A stretch of 64,000 bases of DNA from Pectobacterium colocasium (GCF_020181655.1 NZ_CP084032.1:2852001-2916000); one strand, 5' to 3'; positions 47,791-59,554 are shown, counted from the stretch's first letter. Notes: generated from the letters alone by a model not told the origin. A program made the numbers and translations.

Positions 47791-48813
47791 TCAGCGAGCG
47801 GTGGTACTGATAGCCGTGATCGGCGCTGCCTGATGCGTTCCAGGCGCTTCTGGCGATGATTCTACCGGTGGCTGATAGGTATTGATATCTTGCCCTACGC
47901 TCACCACGATCGGCATCCCTGAACGACGCACAATCGCATCAGCAACCGCTTTACTGTCCGTTTCTGCATCTTTGACAAACTTCTGCGTCTTCGCCGTCAG
48001 CGGAATCGGCATGGTTTGCGGATCGTCCTTATCGGTCTTGGATAAAGGCTGATGCACTTCAACGTAGCGTTTGCCGTCCGGTTCAACGGAGGTTTTAATC
48101 GCATCGTTAACAATCTGCACTCGCGTACCGACTGGCACATTGTCGAACAGCGCTTTAATGTCATCCGGGCGCAGACGAATACAGCCGGAGCTCACACGCA
48201 TGCCGATACCGAAGTCCGCATTCGTTCCGTGCAGCAGATAAACGCCGCCGTGCGCAGACAGACGCAACGCATGTAATCCCATCGGGTTATCCGGGCCAGC
48301 CGGAACGACAGCGGGCAGTTTAATGCCCTGCTCTTCAAGATAATGTTTACGAATGTTCGCCGTTGGCGTCCAGGTCGGATTCTCACGCTTCTCACTCACG
48401 CTGGTCGTCATCAGTGGCGTATTGCGCCCCAATTGACCGATGCCGATTGGGTAAACAATGACGGTATTCTTCCCTTTCGGGTAGTAGTAGAGACGCAGCT
48501 CAGCAAGATTGACCACAATACCTTCACGCGGGGTATCCGGCAGCAGCATTTGCGTGGGGATCGTGAGTGTGGAACCCGCGGTCGGCAGGTAAGGATCCAC
48601 GCCAGGATTCGCTTCCATCATGCCCAATAAACCAATCTTGAAATCCGCTGCGATAGCTTCCAGCGGACGACCATCATTGGGGACCGTATAAGCGATATTC
48701 TCGCCGATAAGGCGGCTATTTGGTGGCGGTAGCGGATATTCCGTCGCTTTGGCGGCGGTGCTGGCCAGATATGCCGCGAAGGCCATACCAAGTAAAGTTA
48801 ACGCGCGTTTCAT
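47791..48813 (-). CDS. ldtE: L,D-transpeptidase (LdtE/YnhG-like)
   Basis: A 340-residue exported enzyme. Signal peptide about 1-23, a LysM-like segment (about 41-87, PNDGRPLEAIAADFKIGLLGMMEANPG beginning), then the YkuD catalytic domain (about 100-235) with His195 (LLHGTNADFGIG) and nucleophile Cys211 (VSSGCIRL). It forms 3-3 peptidoglycan cross-links. The gene order lpp-ldtE-sufE matches E. coli ynhG. A Thr/Ala/Pro-rich tail follows. Confidence 0.92.
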   Translation of the reverse strand: MKRALTLLGMAFAAYLASTAAKATEYPLPPPNSRLIGENIAYTVPNDGRPLEAIAADFKIGLLGMMEANPGVDPYLPTAGSTLTIPTQMLLPDTPREGIVVNLAELRLYYYPKGKNTVIVYPIGIGQLGRNTPLMTTSVSEKRENPTWTPTANIRKHYLEEQGIKLPAVVPAGPDNPMGLHALRLSAHGGVYLLHGTNADFGIGMRVSSGCIRLRPDDIKALFDNVPVGTRVQIVNDAIKTSVEPDGKRYVEVHQPLSKTDKDDPQTMPIPLTAKTQKFVKDAETDSKAVADAIVRRSGMPIVVSVGQDINTYQPPVESSPEAPGTHQAAPITAISTTAR

Positions 48814-49126
48814 ATTAGGTTCCCTACAATCAATAACATCTGGTTATGCACCCAGAATGTACTATCCGGCTATACCTCTTGATCGGGTGTCAATCCGGCT
48901 ATTACTGCCTCTCTCCACCGAACATGGGTATATATTAGCATTGTTGTAACAAAAGAATATTTTATTTAAAAATCAAAGCATTGATATTCAATTCTTTACA
49001 AAGCAGAGTCAGCATAAAATTTAACGGGAAATAAATATACGGGACGAATTCTGAAATATCAGCGAGTTAATAAATATACCGGAAAGCAATAACATACCGT
49101 TGATAAAAACCAGTAAGTAAAAAAAC
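48814..49126. other. AT-rich gap between ldtE and the suf terminator, no gene
   Basis: About 310 bases with strong AT content. It must contain the ldtE promoter on the minus strand (TTGTAACAAAAG region near 48940 reversed). No open frame or clear structure was found. Confidence 0.35.
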
Positions 49127-49166
49127 AAAAAAGCGCTGGACGTTTTTTACGTCACAGCGCTTTTTT
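49127..49166. terminator. Terminator of the suf operon
   Basis: AAAAAAGCGCTG-GACGT-TTTTTT-ACGTC-A-CAGCGCTTTTTT. The stem has A and T runs at either side, so it works in both directions; it lies 33 bases after sufE. Confidence 0.88.
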
Positions 49167-49199
49167 ACACTTCAGGAAAGCAGAAAACAGGGAAGAAAA

Positions 49200-49616
49200 T
49201 TAAAGCAGTGCTGCGGCATGCGCACGAATCGCGCGCAGCATCGCCTCAAGCCCCTGGGAGCGAGATGGCGTCAGATGTTGATTCAACGCCAGCGATTCAA
49301 AGAAAGGTCGCACATCCAGCTCAACGATTTCCTGCGCTGTCAGCCCCTGATACAGGCTGAAAACCACCGCAATCAGTCCCTTCACAATAGCGGCATCGCT
49401 GTCGCCGTGCAGAGTGATAACGCCCTGCTCATCAGGCTGTGCCACAATCCAAACCTGGCTCTGGCACCCCGAAATCAGGTTATCTGAATTACGCCATTCA
49501 TCAGTCAGTGGATCAAGTCGCTCACCTAACTCAATGATATAAAGATATTTCTCTTCCCAGTCATTACAGCGTGCAAAGTTGCGCGCCAGTTTCTGCGGTT
49601 CTGGCAGACTCGCCAT
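49200..49616 (-). CDS. sufE: Cysteine desulfuration protein SufE
   Basis: A 138-residue cytosolic sulphur acceptor. Cys51 in [13 protein letters not shown] takes persulphide from SufS and passes it to SufBCD. The SufE/CsdE fold features DPLTDEWRN and [19 protein letters not shown] are present. It is the last gene of the suf operon. Confidence 0.97.
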   Translation of the reverse strand: MASLPEPQKLARNFARCNDWEEKYLYIIELGERLDPLTDEWRNSDNLISGCQSQVWIVAQPDEQGVITLHGDSDAAIVKGLIAVVFSLYQGLTAQEIVELDVRPFFESLALNQHLTPSRSQGLEAMLRAIRAHAAALL

Positions 49617-49648
49617 GTTTTCCTCCCCGAACAGTATGCGCGCGGCGC

Positions 49649-50875
49649 TTAACTGCCCAGCAATCGATGGATACGTTGCAATCCGGCAACCAGCCGGTCA
49701 ATTTCTTCGCGTGTAGTATAAACGGCCAGCGAGGCGCGGCACATACTGGGAACACCATAGTGTTCCATCAGCGGCATCGCGCAATGGTGGCCGGTGCGAA
49801 TCGCAATACCGTAACGATCGAGGAAACTTCCAACATCATAGGCGTGGTGCTGCCCAAGATTAAACGCAATAACACCGTGACGCTCAACAGGGCCGTACAA
49901 CGTCAGATCGGGCACCTGCGTTAGCGCTTCCAGCGCATACTGCATCAGTGAGGATTCATAACGTTGAATCTCTTCCCGTCCCAGCGCCGTCACATAGTCC
50001 AACGCGGCACCTAAGCCCATGATGCCGCCCGTGTTGGGCGAACCGGCCTCAAAGCGCCACGGTGAATCCGCATAGGTGGTGCCTGTACGCAGACTAACCT
50101 GACGAATCATCGCCCCGCCGCCTTCCCACGGCGGCATGGCCTGAAGCAGGTCACGTTTGCCGTACAGCACACCAATACCTGAAGGGCCGTAGATCTTATG
50201 TCCTGAAAAGACAAAGAAATCGCAGTCCAGATCCTGCACATCGACAGGCTGATGCATAATCGACTGCGCGCCATCAACCAACACGACTGCGCCAGCCGCT
50301 TTTGCTTGTGCGATCATGGCCTTAACCGGATTCAACGCACCGAGTACGTTAGAGATGTGCGTCACCGCCAGCAGGCGAGTACGTTCATCCAGCAATGTGG
50401 GAAGCTGTGCAACATCCAGCGAGCCATCTTCGGCCAACGGCAATACGCGAACCTCAACGCCACGCGCTTCCGCCAGCATCTGCCAGGGAACAATATTCGC
50501 GTGGTGTTCCATCTCGGTGATGATCAGGTTGTCGCCCGGCTGGATGAAGGTGCGGCCATAGCTGTTAGCCACCAGATTGATGGCCTCCGTCGTCCCGCGA
50601 ACAAAGACAATCTCGTCTACCGAAGCGGCATTGATAAAGGCTGCCACCTTTTCGCGCACGGCTTCCATCGCACTGGTCGCCTGCGCGCTCAGCGTGTGAA
50701 TGCCGCGATGCACCGCCGCGTATTCATGGCGATAGAATTCTGCTTCACGTTCGATAACCGACTGCGGTTTTTGCGCACTCGCCGCGCTATCAAGATAGGC
50801 TAACGGCTGGCCGTTAACTTCATTTGCCAGCACCGGAAAATCGGCTCGAACCCGCTCAATAGGATAACTCATCAT
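49649..50875 (-). CDS. sufS: Cysteine desulfurase SufS
   Basis: A 408-residue PLP enzyme (group II desulfurase). PLP-binding Lys227 lies in [12 protein letters not shown], His in [10 protein letters not shown], and catalytic Cys365 in [11 protein letters not shown]. It removes sulphur from cysteine for FeS assembly. Two ATG codons overlap the sufD stop (ATGATGA). Confidence 0.97.
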   Translation of the reverse strand: MMSYPIERVRADFPVLANEVNGQPLAYLDSAASAQKPQSVIEREAEFYRHEYAAVHRGIHTLSAQATSAMEAVREKVAAFINAASVDEIVFVRGTTEAINLVANSYGRTFIQPGDNLIITEMEHHANIVPWQMLAEARGVEVRVLPLAEDGSLDVAQLPTLLDERTRLLAVTHISNVLGALNPVKAMIAQAKAAGAVVLVDGAQSIMHQPVDVQDLDCDFFVFSGHKIYGPSGIGVLYGKRDLLQAMPPWEGGGAMIRQVSLRTGTTYADSPWRFEAGSPNTGGIMGLGAALDYVTALGREEIQRYESSLMQYALEALTQVPDLTLYGPVERHGVIAFNLGQHHAYDVGSFLDRYGIAIRTGHHCAMPLMEHYGVPSMCRASLAVYTTREEIDRLVAGLQRIHRLLGS

Positions 50876-52218
50876 ACCGCCTTGCCGGCATTCGCCAGCG
50901 CGTTTGGCAAACGCTGTGCGATACGTTGCAAAACCACATCTCGCAGAGAGTCGTTTTCAATCGCTTCTGTGACTTCCGCCGCGAAGGCGAAAATGATCAT
51001 CTGTTGCGCATCCTGCTGCGTAATACCACGGGAACGCAGATAGAACAGTTGTTCTTCGTCCATACGGCCAATAGTGGCACCGTGGCTGCATTTCACGTCA
51101 TCCGCGTAGATTTCCAACTGCGGCTTGGTATCAACCTCAGCCAGTCTGCCCAACAGCAGGTTATTGTTGGTCATCTGCCCGTCAGTTTTCAGCGCATGAG
51201 GCGCAACTTTTATCATGCCGTTAAACACCGCTTTGGCGCGATCGTTGACGATGACTTTATGCAACTGACGGCTTTCGCCGTAACCCTGATTGTGTTCCAG
51301 ATACGTTCGCGTATCGCACACTTCGCTGCCAACCGGCAGAATCAGGCTGTTCATGGACAGATTGGTGCCTTCGCCATTCAACTGAGCGCTAGTGTTGTGA
51401 CGCGTCAGCCCCGCTCCCAGCAGGAAGCTGTGGCTACGAACCCGTGCATCACGTGCCAGCACCAAATCGTTATGCGCGAAGTGGTAGCTCGCTGCCGCTT
51501 CAAACGCCAGTTTATAGTGACTCACCTGACTGTTTTCCGCCGCATTCACCGTCAGGCGTGCGCCGGTAAAGTGGGCATGCTCATCCAGACTGACGTAGTG
51601 CTCAATAATTTCCGCACTCGCACCGCGTTCAACGTTCAAATGATGGCGATGGTGAACGGTGTTCAATGCCGCCGCCTGACTGCTGCTGATGTGCAACAGG
51701 TAAAGCGGTTTGTCCGCCTGCTGTCCGGCAGCCAGACGAATCAGCGTGCTTTCACTCGCCAGACTTTCGGTCAAATGCAGGAACACCTCGGACTGGATGG
51801 CCGCAGGCAACACGCCCTGCGCACGCGACGCCTGCACGTCAACCTGATAAGGGCCCCATGCGCTGTCGCTGAGCTCAGCGTTGAATACACCATCGACAAA
51901 CACCAGACGCCAGCTATCCACCGCTAAAGCCAGTGACTCCACCGCTGCGCGATCGAGAGACTGGGCCTGCGGCGCAACAAACTCGTTGCTCAGCAAACTA
52001 TCCAGTGGCGTGTATTTCCAGTGCTCGTGCTTACGGTGCGGTAAGCCAAGACGCACCACGTCCTGCCAATGCTGGTTCGCTTCTTCAGAACGGCGTGACG
52101 CATCGCGTTCAAACAAGCCATGCCATTGCTGCAATGCCTTCTCTTGTTTCTGTGCGATGCCGGTTTTACCCGTCGCGTTCTCGCTCGCCACATTATTGCC
52201 CGTCGGTAAGCCAGCCAT
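50872..52218 (-). CDS. sufD: FeS cluster scaffold component SufD
   Basis: A 448-residue member of the SufBD beta-helix family. MAGLP at the start, [17 protein letters not shown], and the C-terminal [23 protein letters not shown] fit SufD. It joins SufB and SufC to form the scaffold complex. It overlaps sufC by 26 bases and is about 25 residues longer than E. coli SufD near the N terminus ([20 protein letters not shown]). Confidence 0.96.
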   Translation of the reverse strand: MAGLPTGNNVASENATGKTGIAQKQEKALQQWHGLFERDASRRSEEANQHWQDVVRLGLPHRKHEHWKYTPLDSLLSNEFVAPQAQSLDRAAVESLALAVDSWRLVFVDGVFNAELSDSAWGPYQVDVQASRAQGVLPAAIQSEVFLHLTESLASESTLIRLAAGQQADKPLYLLHISSSQAAALNTVHHRHHLNVERGASAEIIEHYVSLDEHAHFTGARLTVNAAENSQVSHYKLAFEAAASYHFAHNDLVLARDARVRSHSFLLGAGLTRHNTSAQLNGEGTNLSMNSLILPVGSEVCDTRTYLEHNQGYGESRQLHKVIVNDRAKAVFNGMIKVAPHALKTDGQMTNNNLLLGRLAEVDTKPQLEIYADDVKCSHGATIGRMDEEQLFYLRSRGITQQDAQQMIIFAFAAEVTEAIENDSLRDVVLQRIAQRLPNALANAGKAV

Positions 52219-52939
52219 AGCCTTGCTCCTCCAACTGTTTCACCAGCGAGAAATCACCGGATTTCACAATGCGCCCTTGATACAGAACGTGGACGTGATC
52301 CGGTTTAATGTAATCAAGAATACGCTGGTAGTGCGTGACGATGATGAACGAACGTTTGCCGTCGCGCAGGGAATTCACGCCGTTAGAGACGATTTTCAGT
52401 GCATCGATGTCCAACCCAGAGTCGGTCTCATCCAGAATGCACAGATCCGGCTCCAGCGCCGCCATTTGCAGAATATCGTTACGCTTCTTCTCACCGCCGG
52501 AGAAGCCCACGTTGACCGAACGGGTCAGCAGATCTTCCGGCATATTCAACAGTTTGATCTTCTCTTCGATAAAATCGGCGAAATCAAAGCGATCCAGCGG
52601 TTCCTGTTCACGATATTTACGCACCGCGTTAACGGAGGTTTGCAGGAAGAACTGGTTGCTGACGCCGGGGATCTCGACAGGGTACTGGAACGCCATGAAG
52701 ACGCCTTCGCCCGCGCGATCTTCTGGGGACAACTCCAGCAGATCTTTCCCTTTGAAGCTCACCGAACCGTCGGTCACTTCATATTCTTCACGTCCAGCCA
52801 GCGTTGCGGAGAGCGTACTCTTTCCTGAGCCATTCGGGCCCATAATCGCGTGGACTTCACCCGGCTTAATGGTGAGATTAAGCCCTTTGATGATCTCTTT
52901 GCCTTCTACGCTGACTTTTAAATTTTCGATGCTTAACAT
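52193..52939 (-). CDS. sufC: FeS assembly ATPase SufC
   Basis: A 248-residue ABC-type ATPase: Walker A GPNGSGKSTLSATLAG, signature FSGGEKKRNDILQ, Walker B LCILDETDSGLDIDAL and switch His in IVTHYQR. ATG 52939 with GGAAGGA upstream is chosen. It follows sufB by 97 bases. Confidence 0.97.
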   Translation of the reverse strand: MLSIENLKVSVEGKEIIKGLNLTIKPGEVHAIMGPNGSGKSTLSATLAGREEYEVTDGSVSFKGKDLLELSPEDRAGEGVFMAFQYPVEIPGVSNQFFLQTSVNAVRKYREQEPLDRFDFADFIEEKIKLLNMPEDLLTRSVNVGFSGGEKKRNDILQMAALEPDLCILDETDSGLDIDALKIVSNGVNSLRDGKRSFIIVTHYQRILDYIKPDHVHVLYQGRIVKSGDFSLVKQLEEQGYGWLTDGQ

Positions 52940-53036
52940 GCTTATTCCTTCCAACGCCCAATGTGGCGAGCGCTTAATGAATTCCGGGACCGATGATTCT
53001 CATTATTCGTCTGTGAAAATCCCGGTAACCGCCGAA

Positions 53037-54536
53037 TTAACCGACGCTGTGTTCCAGGCTAATCGCCAGTAACTTTTGTGCTTCTACCGCAAATTCCAGC
53101 GGCAATTCAGAGAAGACGTCCTTACAGAATCCGTTCACGATCATCGAGATGGCGTCATCTTCGCTGATACCGCGTTGCAGACAGTAGAACAGCTGATCTT
53201 CACCAATTTTCGAGGTCGTCGCTTCGTGCTCCAACTGCGCGGTATTGTTGCGCACTTCCACGTAGGGGAAGGTATGTGCGCCGCACTCGCTGCCGATCAG
53301 CATAGAGTCACACTGAGTGAAGTTACGGGCGTTGGTCGCGCTTGGCATGATCTTCACCAGACCACGGTAGGTGTTCTCACTGCGTCCGGCGGAAATCCCT
53401 TTGGAGATGATGGTCGAACGGGTGTTTTTACCGATGTGAATCATCTTGGTGCCGGTATCGGCCTGCTGGCGACCGTTGGTCAAGGCAACAGAGAAGAATT
53501 CGCCGACGGAGTAATCACCGCGCAGAATAACGCTCGGGTATTTCCAGGTGATCGCGGAGCCAGTTTCTGACTGCGTCCATGACATTTTTGAATGCTCACC
53601 AGCACACAGCGCGCGCTTGGTCACGAAGTTCAGAATTCCGCCTTCTGCGTCATCTTTACCGGAGAACCAGTTCTGCACCGTGGAGTATTTCACTTCGGCA
53701 TTCTTGTTGATGATGACTTCCACCACGGCGGCGTGCAGCTGGTAGGTGTCACGAACGGGCGCAGAACAGCCTTCGATATAACTGACATAACTGTCATCAT
53801 CGGCAATCAGGATCGTACGCTCAAACTGGCCGGTTTTCGCCGCATTGATGCGGAAATAGGTCGACAGTTCCATCGGGCAACGCACGCCTTTCGGGATGTA
53901 CACAAACGTACCGTCAGAAGCGACCGCCGAGTTCAGCGCCGCAAAGAAGTTATCGTTCGCGGGTACAACCGTACCAAGATACTGGCGAACCAGATCGGGA
54001 TGTTCCTGAATCGCCTCGCTGAATGAACAGAAGATAATGCCTTTTTCAGCCAGCTCATGCCGATACGTGGTCGCAACGGATACGGAGTCGAAAATTGCAT
54101 CGACGGCGACTTTCTGGCCTTCACGGACAGGAACACCCAACTGATTAAACGCATTCTCTACTTCGCTGGTCAGGTAATTATTCACATCCGTAATCCCGGA
54201 TTGCTGCTTGGCACCGGGCTCAGAGCCGCAGCTGTCGTCGCAGTTACCGCAGGAAGGCGCGGAATAATAGCTATAGTCCTGATAGTCGAGTTTCTCGTAA
54301 TGGGCTTTCAGCCAATGCGGTTCTTCCATCTCCAGCCACGCTTTGTAGGCGTTAAGACGGAATTCCAGCATCCACTCAGGTTCATTACGCTTCGCCGAGA
54401 TCGCCCGTACGACATCTTCATTGATGCCATGCGCCAGCTCATCGGTTTCCAATTGCGTAAAGAAACCTTCTTTATAGCGTCCATCACCCATCCAGATCTG
54501 GACATCATCAGGTACATCTACCGTGCTACGTGCCAT
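53037..54536 (-). CDS. sufB: FeS cluster scaffold SufB
   Basis: A 499-residue scaffold protein. [16 protein letters not shown] near residues 93-109, [39 protein letters not shown] and [27 protein letters not shown] match E. coli SufB closely, including the functional cysteine in QCDSML. It receives sulphur from SufE and assembles the cluster with SufC and SufD. Confidence 0.98.
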   Translation of the reverse strand: MARSTVDVPDDVQIWMGDGRYKEGFFTQLETDELAHGINEDVVRAISAKRNEPEWMLEFRLNAYKAWLEMEEPHWLKAHYEKLDYQDYSYYSAPSCGNCDDSCGSEPGAKQQSGITDVNNYLTSEVENAFNQLGVPVREGQKVAVDAIFDSVSVATTYRHELAEKGIIFCSFSEAIQEHPDLVRQYLGTVVPANDNFFAALNSAVASDGTFVYIPKGVRCPMELSTYFRINAAKTGQFERTILIADDDSYVSYIEGCSAPVRDTYQLHAAVVEVIINKNAEVKYSTVQNWFSGKDDAEGGILNFVTKRALCAGEHSKMSWTQSETGSAITWKYPSVILRGDYSVGEFFSVALTNGRQQADTGTKMIHIGKNTRSTIISKGISAGRSENTYRGLVKIMPSATNARNFTQCDSMLIGSECGAHTFPYVEVRNNTAQLEHEATTSKIGEDQLFYCLQRGISEDDAISMIVNGFCKDVFSELPLEFAVEAQKLLAISLEHSVG

Positions 54537-54549
54537 AATTTTTCATCAC

Positions 54550-54921
54550 TTAAATGCCAAAGCTTTCGCCACATCCACAAGCATGTTGCGCTCTGGGATT
54601 ATTAAACTTGAATATCTGATTCAGCCCTTCCCGGACGAAATCGAGTTCTGTGCCGTCAATGAAAGGCATCGCTTTCAGTGGGACATACAGTTTTGCACCA
54701 TCACGTTCGAAGACCAGATCGTCGGTTTCGAACTCCTGTACCAGATCCAGCACATAGCCGAATCCCGCACAGCCGGATTGTTTAACGCTGAGCCGCAGTC
54801 CTTGCACGGCCTCATCCTGCTTCATCAGATTCTTAATCTGCTTCACGGCGCTTTCTGTCAGCGTCAATCCTTGCCAGACATTTTCATCCAGTGAAAACGT
54901 CCCTACATTTTCCGCTTGCAT
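54550..54921 (-). CDS. sufA: A-type FeS carrier SufA
   Basis: A 123-residue carrier of the IscA/SufA family with the three conserved cysteines in QSGCAGFGYVLD and CGCGESFGI. It carries clusters to target proteins. First gene of sufABCDSE. The upstream 230 bases should hold Fur, IscR and OxyR control; a Fur-like box is found at 55154-55168. Confidence 0.96.
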   Translation of the reverse strand: MQAENVGTFSLDENVWQGLTLTESAVKQIKNLMKQDEAVQGLRLSVKQSGCAGFGYVLDLVQEFETDDLVFERDGAKLYVPLKAMPFIDGTELDFVREGLNQIFKFNNPRAQHACGCGESFGI

Positions 54922-55153
54922 ATGGAATACCTCATTACGTGTGGTACCAGTTTTAGGCTGGTTTCCCCTAATGTTAGTGATAATGAAACTAGCTTCAACC
55001 TCTTGTTTCGCAGGGCTATTCGTAACATTTCAGTTTTTAGCAAGCCAATAGCGTCATTTTACACGTCTCGGGCGTGCCAAACAACGCGATAAAAAATCAA
55101 TTAATGTATTGATTTAAAAGGAATTGTATTCATCATCACTACACGTTACAGCC

Positions 55154-55168
55154 AGATAATAATTATCA
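55154..55168. promoter_or_regulatory. Fur-like box between sufA and the small Fur-controlled gene
   Basis: AGATAAT-A-ATTATCA matches the 7-1-7 Fur motif TGATAATNATTATCA at 14 of 15 positions. It lies about 230 bases from sufA and 180 from the divergent gene, so which it controls is unclear. Confidence 0.6.
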
Positions 55169-55310
55169 TCTCGTTATCATTATTATAACATTTATCGGTG
55201 ATACCTATTTATAAAACAGGGAAGGTATATGAAGATTTATGTGATTCCCGATCGTATTTTTTGGCGTTAAAGCACATTTTGCCCATTGATCACCGCCTTT
55301 TTTATCAATA

Positions 55311-55325
55311 TGATAATGATTATCA
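55311..55325 (+). promoter_or_regulatory. Perfect Fur box overlapping the promoter of the next gene
   Basis: TGATAAT-G-ATTATCA is a perfect 7-1-7 Fur motif. It overlaps a -10-like TATGATAAT and ends 23 bases before the ATG at 55349, a good place for iron-dependent repression. Confidence 0.82.
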
Positions 55326-55348
55326 TTTCATTTTCAGGATCGTTCACC

Positions 55349-55750
55349 ATGCTTTCCGTGACTGCCTGGCTGCACCACCAGATTGACGAATATAAATTCC
55401 AGATTCGCGATGCCACCGTTGATTTTTACATGGCGGAAGCGCGCCTGAATCGCCCTGGAAGCAATATTGACCATTTACGTCGCTATCATAACGCCTGCAT
55501 GGATATGGTTGAACTCTGTCTGAGAAATGGCGATGACGACAGCTATCTGCATGCGCTGGTCAAGCTGCACAATCGGTTGATTAAAGAGATTAATAATGAA
55601 GGGCGTTGCCACCTCTTTCGGGTGCAAAGCTACTACTTTGCCCGTAACACGCTGAAATCGATTTGCCATCAGCTAAGCATGCAAGGTTCATGGGATAAAG
55701 CGACCGCGTTTCAGACCGACTTCGTTAAGCGCGTGCCGTTTCTTCCCTGA
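55349..55750 (+). CDS. Uncharacterised Fur-controlled small protein
   Basis: A 133-residue, probably cytosolic, helical protein. ATG 55349 is chosen: AGGA lies eight bases upstream and the open frame before it runs through the Fur box. Visible segments are TAWLHHQIDEYKFQIRDATV, VELCLRNGDDDSYLHALVKLHNRLIKEI and FRVQSYYFARNTLKSICHQL. No signal peptide, membrane helix or cofactor motif is seen; three Cys and several His are scattered. I do not recognise the family. Placement beside suf and the Fur box suggest a role during iron limitation. Confidence 0.72.
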   Translation: MLSVTAWLHHQIDEYKFQIRDATVDFYMAEARLNRPGSNIDHLRRYHNACMDMVELCLRNGDDDSYLHALVKLHNRLIKEINNEGRCHLFRVQSYYFARNTLKSICHQLSMQGSWDKATAFQTDFVKRVPFLP

Positions 55751-55799
55751 ATAACCGAACCAGACCATCTGGCAGTCTGGTTCAGTGTTTGCTTCGTGT

Positions 55800-56216
55800 T
55801 TACGGCGTAATAACCGATGTTGTCAGGCGAGAAATGCAGCACAGGCGATTCTGATTATCAAAAATCTCAATCTGCCATACCTGACTACGGCGGCCAACGT
55901 GCAGCGCGCGGCACACGCCACGTACTTCGCCTTCGCGCACAGCTCGCAGGTGATTGGCATTGATTTCAAGCCCTACCACCTGCTGATCGCCCTCTGAGCA
56001 CAAATAGCCCGCCACCGACCCCAACGATTCCGCCAGCACAACGGACGCACCGCCGTGCAGTAAGCCAAACGGCTGACGCGTGCGTGCATCCACTGGCATC
56101 ACGGCTTCCAGAACATCATCTGCAATATGGGTATAGCGAATACCGACATGGCCCACCATGCACGCCTGACTCTGTCGATTAAGTTGCTCAAGCGTAACCT
56201 GTCGTTTCCATAGCAT
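55800..56216 (-). CDS. menI: 1,4-dihydroxy-2-naphthoyl-CoA thioesterase MenI (YdiI)
   Basis: A 138-residue hotdog-fold thioesterase. [33 protein letters not shown] holds the active-site region (Gln, His, Glu), and [21 protein letters not shown] follows; both match E. coli YdiI nearly residue for residue. It releases 1,4-dihydroxy-2-naphthoate for menaquinone synthesis, the quinol used by Nap and Nrf. ATG 56216 shares one base with the ydiJ stop (TGATG). Confidence 0.94.
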   Translation of the reverse strand: MLWKRQVTLEQLNRQSQACMVGHVGIRYTHIADDVLEAVMPVDARTRQPFGLLHGGASVVLAESLGSVAGYLCSEGDQQVVGLEINANHLRAVREGEVRGVCRALHVGRRSQVWQIEIFDNQNRLCCISRLTTSVITP

Positions 56217-59200
56217 CAGATAATCTCCAGCAGGGCCTGTAGCGGATGGCGTAGTGCGCGGCCTTCCATACGTTTCACCTGACTGCGGCATGAATAGCCG
56301 GTGGTCAGGCAGCGTTTCTGGGGTAATTTCTGTAACACCTGTTGCCAGGATAGCGCATAAATACCCTGCGAGTTGGCGAGGTTCTTGGTTTCATGACCGT
56401 AGGTTCCCGCCATGCCGCAGCATCCGACGCTGACATTCTCCAGTCTGGCACCAAAGCGCGAGAAAATGTCGGACCACTGTTTCGTGCTGATAGGCAGCGC
56501 CGTGGTTTCCGTACAGTGCCCTAACAGATACCAGGATTCGCCAGTGGCAGGCTGCGGCGTGCTGTCGGCCAGTGCCGTCACCAGCCATTCATGCACCAGT
56601 TGCACCTGGAAATCACCGCGTTTCTCACCCAGGATTTCACGGTATTCATCGCGATAGCACAGTACCAACGCCGGATCGACGCCTACCATCGGCATCCCCA
56701 GTTTAGCCACGCGGTTCAGGAAATCAGCCGTCTTTGACGCTGTTTTGGCAAAACGCTGCAAGAAACCCTTAATATGCTGTGCTTTCCCGTTTGGCGAGAA
56801 CGGTAACAGTACTGGTTTCAGCTTCAGTTTTTCGATCAGATGGACGAAATCTGCCACCACTTGCGCATCGTAATAGCTGGTAAACGGATCCTGCACGATT
56901 AACACGTACTGCTGGCGCGCTGCTTCCGGCAACTGTTCCAGCTGTTCCAGCGTGGTGTTAACGCCGCTATGCCCGGCAAACTGCTGACGCAGCGACGGGG
57001 ATGACAACAAGGGTAAATCGACCATGCCGATCTGGCTGCGGCTCAGATTATTCAGCAGCGGCATTTTCAGGAAGAAGTTAAACGTCTTCGGACTGCGCGC
57101 CATCAGCGGTGCATAGCTTTCAACGCCCGCAACCAGATAGTCACGAACCGGACGCAGATAGCGCGTGTGATAAAGCTGTAGGAAGCGGGAACGGAAACCG
57201 GGCACGTCAATTTTGATAGGGCACTGCGTTGAACAGGCTTTACACGCCAGACAGCCCGACATCGCCTCTTTGACTTCGTGGGAAAAATCGTAATCCCCCT
57301 GCTTCGCCTGCCAGGTATTACGGGTTTTCTGGATAAACGCCCGCAGGCTGAGTTTCTGCTGCGGCAATGCCTTCTCCAGCGCCACCGGATCGACGCCCTG
57401 CTCCGCCAGCAGGCGTAACCATTCACGCACCAGCGTCGCACGACCTTTCGGCGAATGAATACGGTTGCCGCTGATTTTCATCGACGGGCACATGGGGCTA
57501 CGCGCATCAAAGTTAAAGCACAACCCGTTACCGTTACATTCCATCGCGCCACGGAACGCCGTACGTACCGTCAGCGGGATGGTGCGGTCGAACGTGCCGC
57601 GCTTGACCGCATCGACTTTCATCATCGGCGCATCCACGTCCAGCGGCGCACAAATCTTCCCGGGATTAAGTCGGTTATCTGGATCGAACGCCGCTTTGAT
57701 GCGGCGCAGTTCGGCATACAGCTCCGGTCCAAAAAATTCAGGGCTGTACTCGGCGCGGAAGCCTTTGCCGTGTTCCCCCCACAGCAGGCCGCCATATTTA
57801 GCCGTCAGCGCGACAATCTGGTCGGAAAGCTGTTTCATCAGCATTTCCTGCTGCGGGTCGCACATGTCCAGCGCCGGGCGGACGTGCAGCACCCCGGCGT
57901 CTACATGACCGAACATACCGTACGTCAGGTTATGGCTATCCAGCAATGCGCGGAATTCTTCAATGTAATCAGCCAGATGCTGTGGCGGCACGCAGGTATC
58001 TTCCGCGAATGGAATCGGCTTCGCCTGCCCTTTACTGTTGCCCAGCAGGCCTACAGCTTTTTTCCGCATGGCGTAAATACGTTCGATGCCGGCCAGATCG
58101 TTACAGGTTTGATAACCAATGACCCCGCCTTCTCCGCTCGCCAGCAGCGTATCCAGCCCCTGACAGAGCGCGTCGACCTGCCCGTTAATCAGCGCGTCAT
58201 CATCACCCGCAAACTCAACGATATTCAGGCCAAGCATTTCCTGATTAGGCACATCGGTAATCAATTCGCTAACGGAATGCCAGACGATATCCTCGCGGGC
58301 AAGGTTTAATACCTTAGAGTCCACGGTTTCAACCGACAGCGCCTTCGCTTCCACCATGAACGGCGCATTGCGCAGCGCTGAGTTAAAGGAGTCATATTTG
58401 ATATTCACCAGACGGCGAATCTTTGGCAACGGCGTGATATCGAGCTTCGCTTCGGTGATAAAGGCCAGCGTACCTTCAGCACCGGTCAGAATTCGCGTCA
58501 GGTCGAAGGTCTGGAGATCGTCGCTGAGCACATGACGCAGGTCGTAACCCGTCAGAAAACGATTCAGCTTAGGGAATTTGTCGATGATTAACGCGCGCTG
58601 TTCGCGACAGCGGTGCAGCACCGTATGGTAAATGCGACCGATAGAGGAATCTTCTAACGCCAGCTTCTCTGCCAGCGCGACCGGCATCGCATGCGTATCC
58701 AGCATCTCGCCGCCCAGCAATATCGCACGCAGCCCCAGCACATGGTCTGAGGTTTTGCCGTACACCAGCGAGCCTTGTCCCGATGCATCGGTATTGATCA
58801 TGCCGCCCAGCGTCGCCCGGTTACTGGTCGACAGCTCTGGCGCAAAGAAATAGCCATAAGGCTTCAGGTACTGGTTAAGCTGATCTTTAATGACACCAGC
58901 CTCGACGCGCACCCACCCCTGTTCAGGGTTAATTTCCAGAATACGGTTCATATAACGCGACATATCGACCACGATGCCGCGATTCAGGGCCTGTCCGTTC
59001 GTTCCCGTCCCACCTCCGCGCGGGGTAAAGGTCAGCCCTGAAAAACGTTCCTCGCCCGCCAGCCGCGATAAAATCGCGACATCGGCGGTAGAACGGGGAA
59101 AAACCACCGCATCCGGCAAAAGCTGATAGATGCTGTTATCCGTTGCCATCGTCAGACGATCGGCATAGTTGGTCGCCGTATCACCCGTAAACCCATTTTT

Positions 59201-59269
59201 CTTCAATGCTTCCAAAAAATTAAGCACCGGCTGAACCAGCCCGGGAGATTGCATGATCTGTGGGATCAT
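56216..59269 (-). CDS. ydiJ: FAD/FeS oxidoreductase YdiJ (D-2-hydroxyglutarate dehydrogenase)
   Basis: A 1017-residue fusion: FAD_binding_4 ([51 protein letters not shown]), FAD-oxidase C-terminal domain, then a GlpC-like FeS domain with [12 protein letters not shown] and a CCG-type domain ([13 protein letters not shown]). It matches E. coli YdiJ, reported to oxidise D-2-hydroxyglutarate. The frame reaches 59404, but ATG 59269 ([10 protein letters not shown]) matches the known N terminus and length. Confidence 0.94.
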   Translation of the reverse strand: MIPQIMQSPGLVQPVLNFLEALKKNGFTGDTATNYADRLTMATDNSIYQLLPDAVVFPRSTADVAILSRLAGEERFSGLTFTPRGGGTGTNGQALNRGIVVDMSRYMNRILEINPEQGWVRVEAGVIKDQLNQYLKPYGYFFAPELSTSNRATLGGMINTDASGQGSLVYGKTSDHVLGLRAILLGGEMLDTHAMPVALAEKLALEDSSIGRIYHTVLHRCREQRALIIDKFPKLNRFLTGYDLRHVLSDDLQTFDLTRILTGAEGTLAFITEAKLDITPLPKIRRLVNIKYDSFNSALRNAPFMVEAKALSVETVDSKVLNLAREDIVWHSVSELITDVPNQEMLGLNIVEFAGDDDALINGQVDALCQGLDTLLASGEGGVIGYQTCNDLAGIERIYAMRKKAVGLLGNSKGQAKPIPFAEDTCVPPQHLADYIEEFRALLDSHNLTYGMFGHVDAGVLHVRPALDMCDPQQEMLMKQLSDQIVALTAKYGGLLWGEHGKGFRAEYSPEFFGPELYAELRRIKAAFDPDNRLNPGKICAPLDVDAPMMKVDAVKRGTFDRTIPLTVRTAFRGAMECNGNGLCFNFDARSPMCPSMKISGNRIHSPKGRATLVREWLRLLAEQGVDPVALEKALPQQKLSLRAFIQKTRNTWQAKQGDYDFSHEVKEAMSGCLACKACSTQCPIKIDVPGFRSRFLQLYHTRYLRPVRDYLVAGVESYAPLMARSPKTFNFFLKMPLLNNLSRSQIGMVDLPLLSSPSLRQQFAGHSGVNTTLEQLEQLPEAARQQYVLIVQDPFTSYYDAQVVADFVHLIEKLKLKPVLLPFSPNGKAQHIKGFLQRFAKTASKTADFLNRVAKLGMPMVGVDPALVLCYRDEYREILGEKRGDFQVQLVHEWLVTALADSTPQPATGESWYLLGHCTETTALPISTKQWSDIFSRFGARLENVSVGCCGMAGTYGHETKNLANSQGIYALSWQQVLQKLPQKRCLTTGYSCRSQVKRMEGRALRHPLQALLEII

Positions 59270-59554
59270 TATTTTTTGACCCTGTCCGTACATGATGTGT
59301 TTGCCAATATGTCGTGATGTGCCTGCTATAGCCGCCCTTTCATCGGGGACATGACGTTTTATCATATTTCGCAATCGTGTGCGCTCCCGGATCGGCAAAA
59401 ACATACAGCGTATTGGCGAACCGTCGTTTCACCAACAAAATGTTCAACAAGCTGTCAAAACCCCCGGAAATATCTCATGATGATCGGTGATGACATGACT
59501 TAGCGCAGGCCAGCTCGCCTTCAGCCTTCCCTTTTGCTATTGAGGAACGATTCA

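Noticed and set aside
55198..55386. Plus-strand frame of 62 codons before the Fur-controlled gene
   Set aside because: It runs through the Fur box and promoter, overlaps the better frame and lacks a ribosome-binding site.
59270..59404. N-terminal extension of YdiJ by 45 residues
   Set aside because: The extension has no match to YdiJ, which starts MIPQI; length fits 59269.
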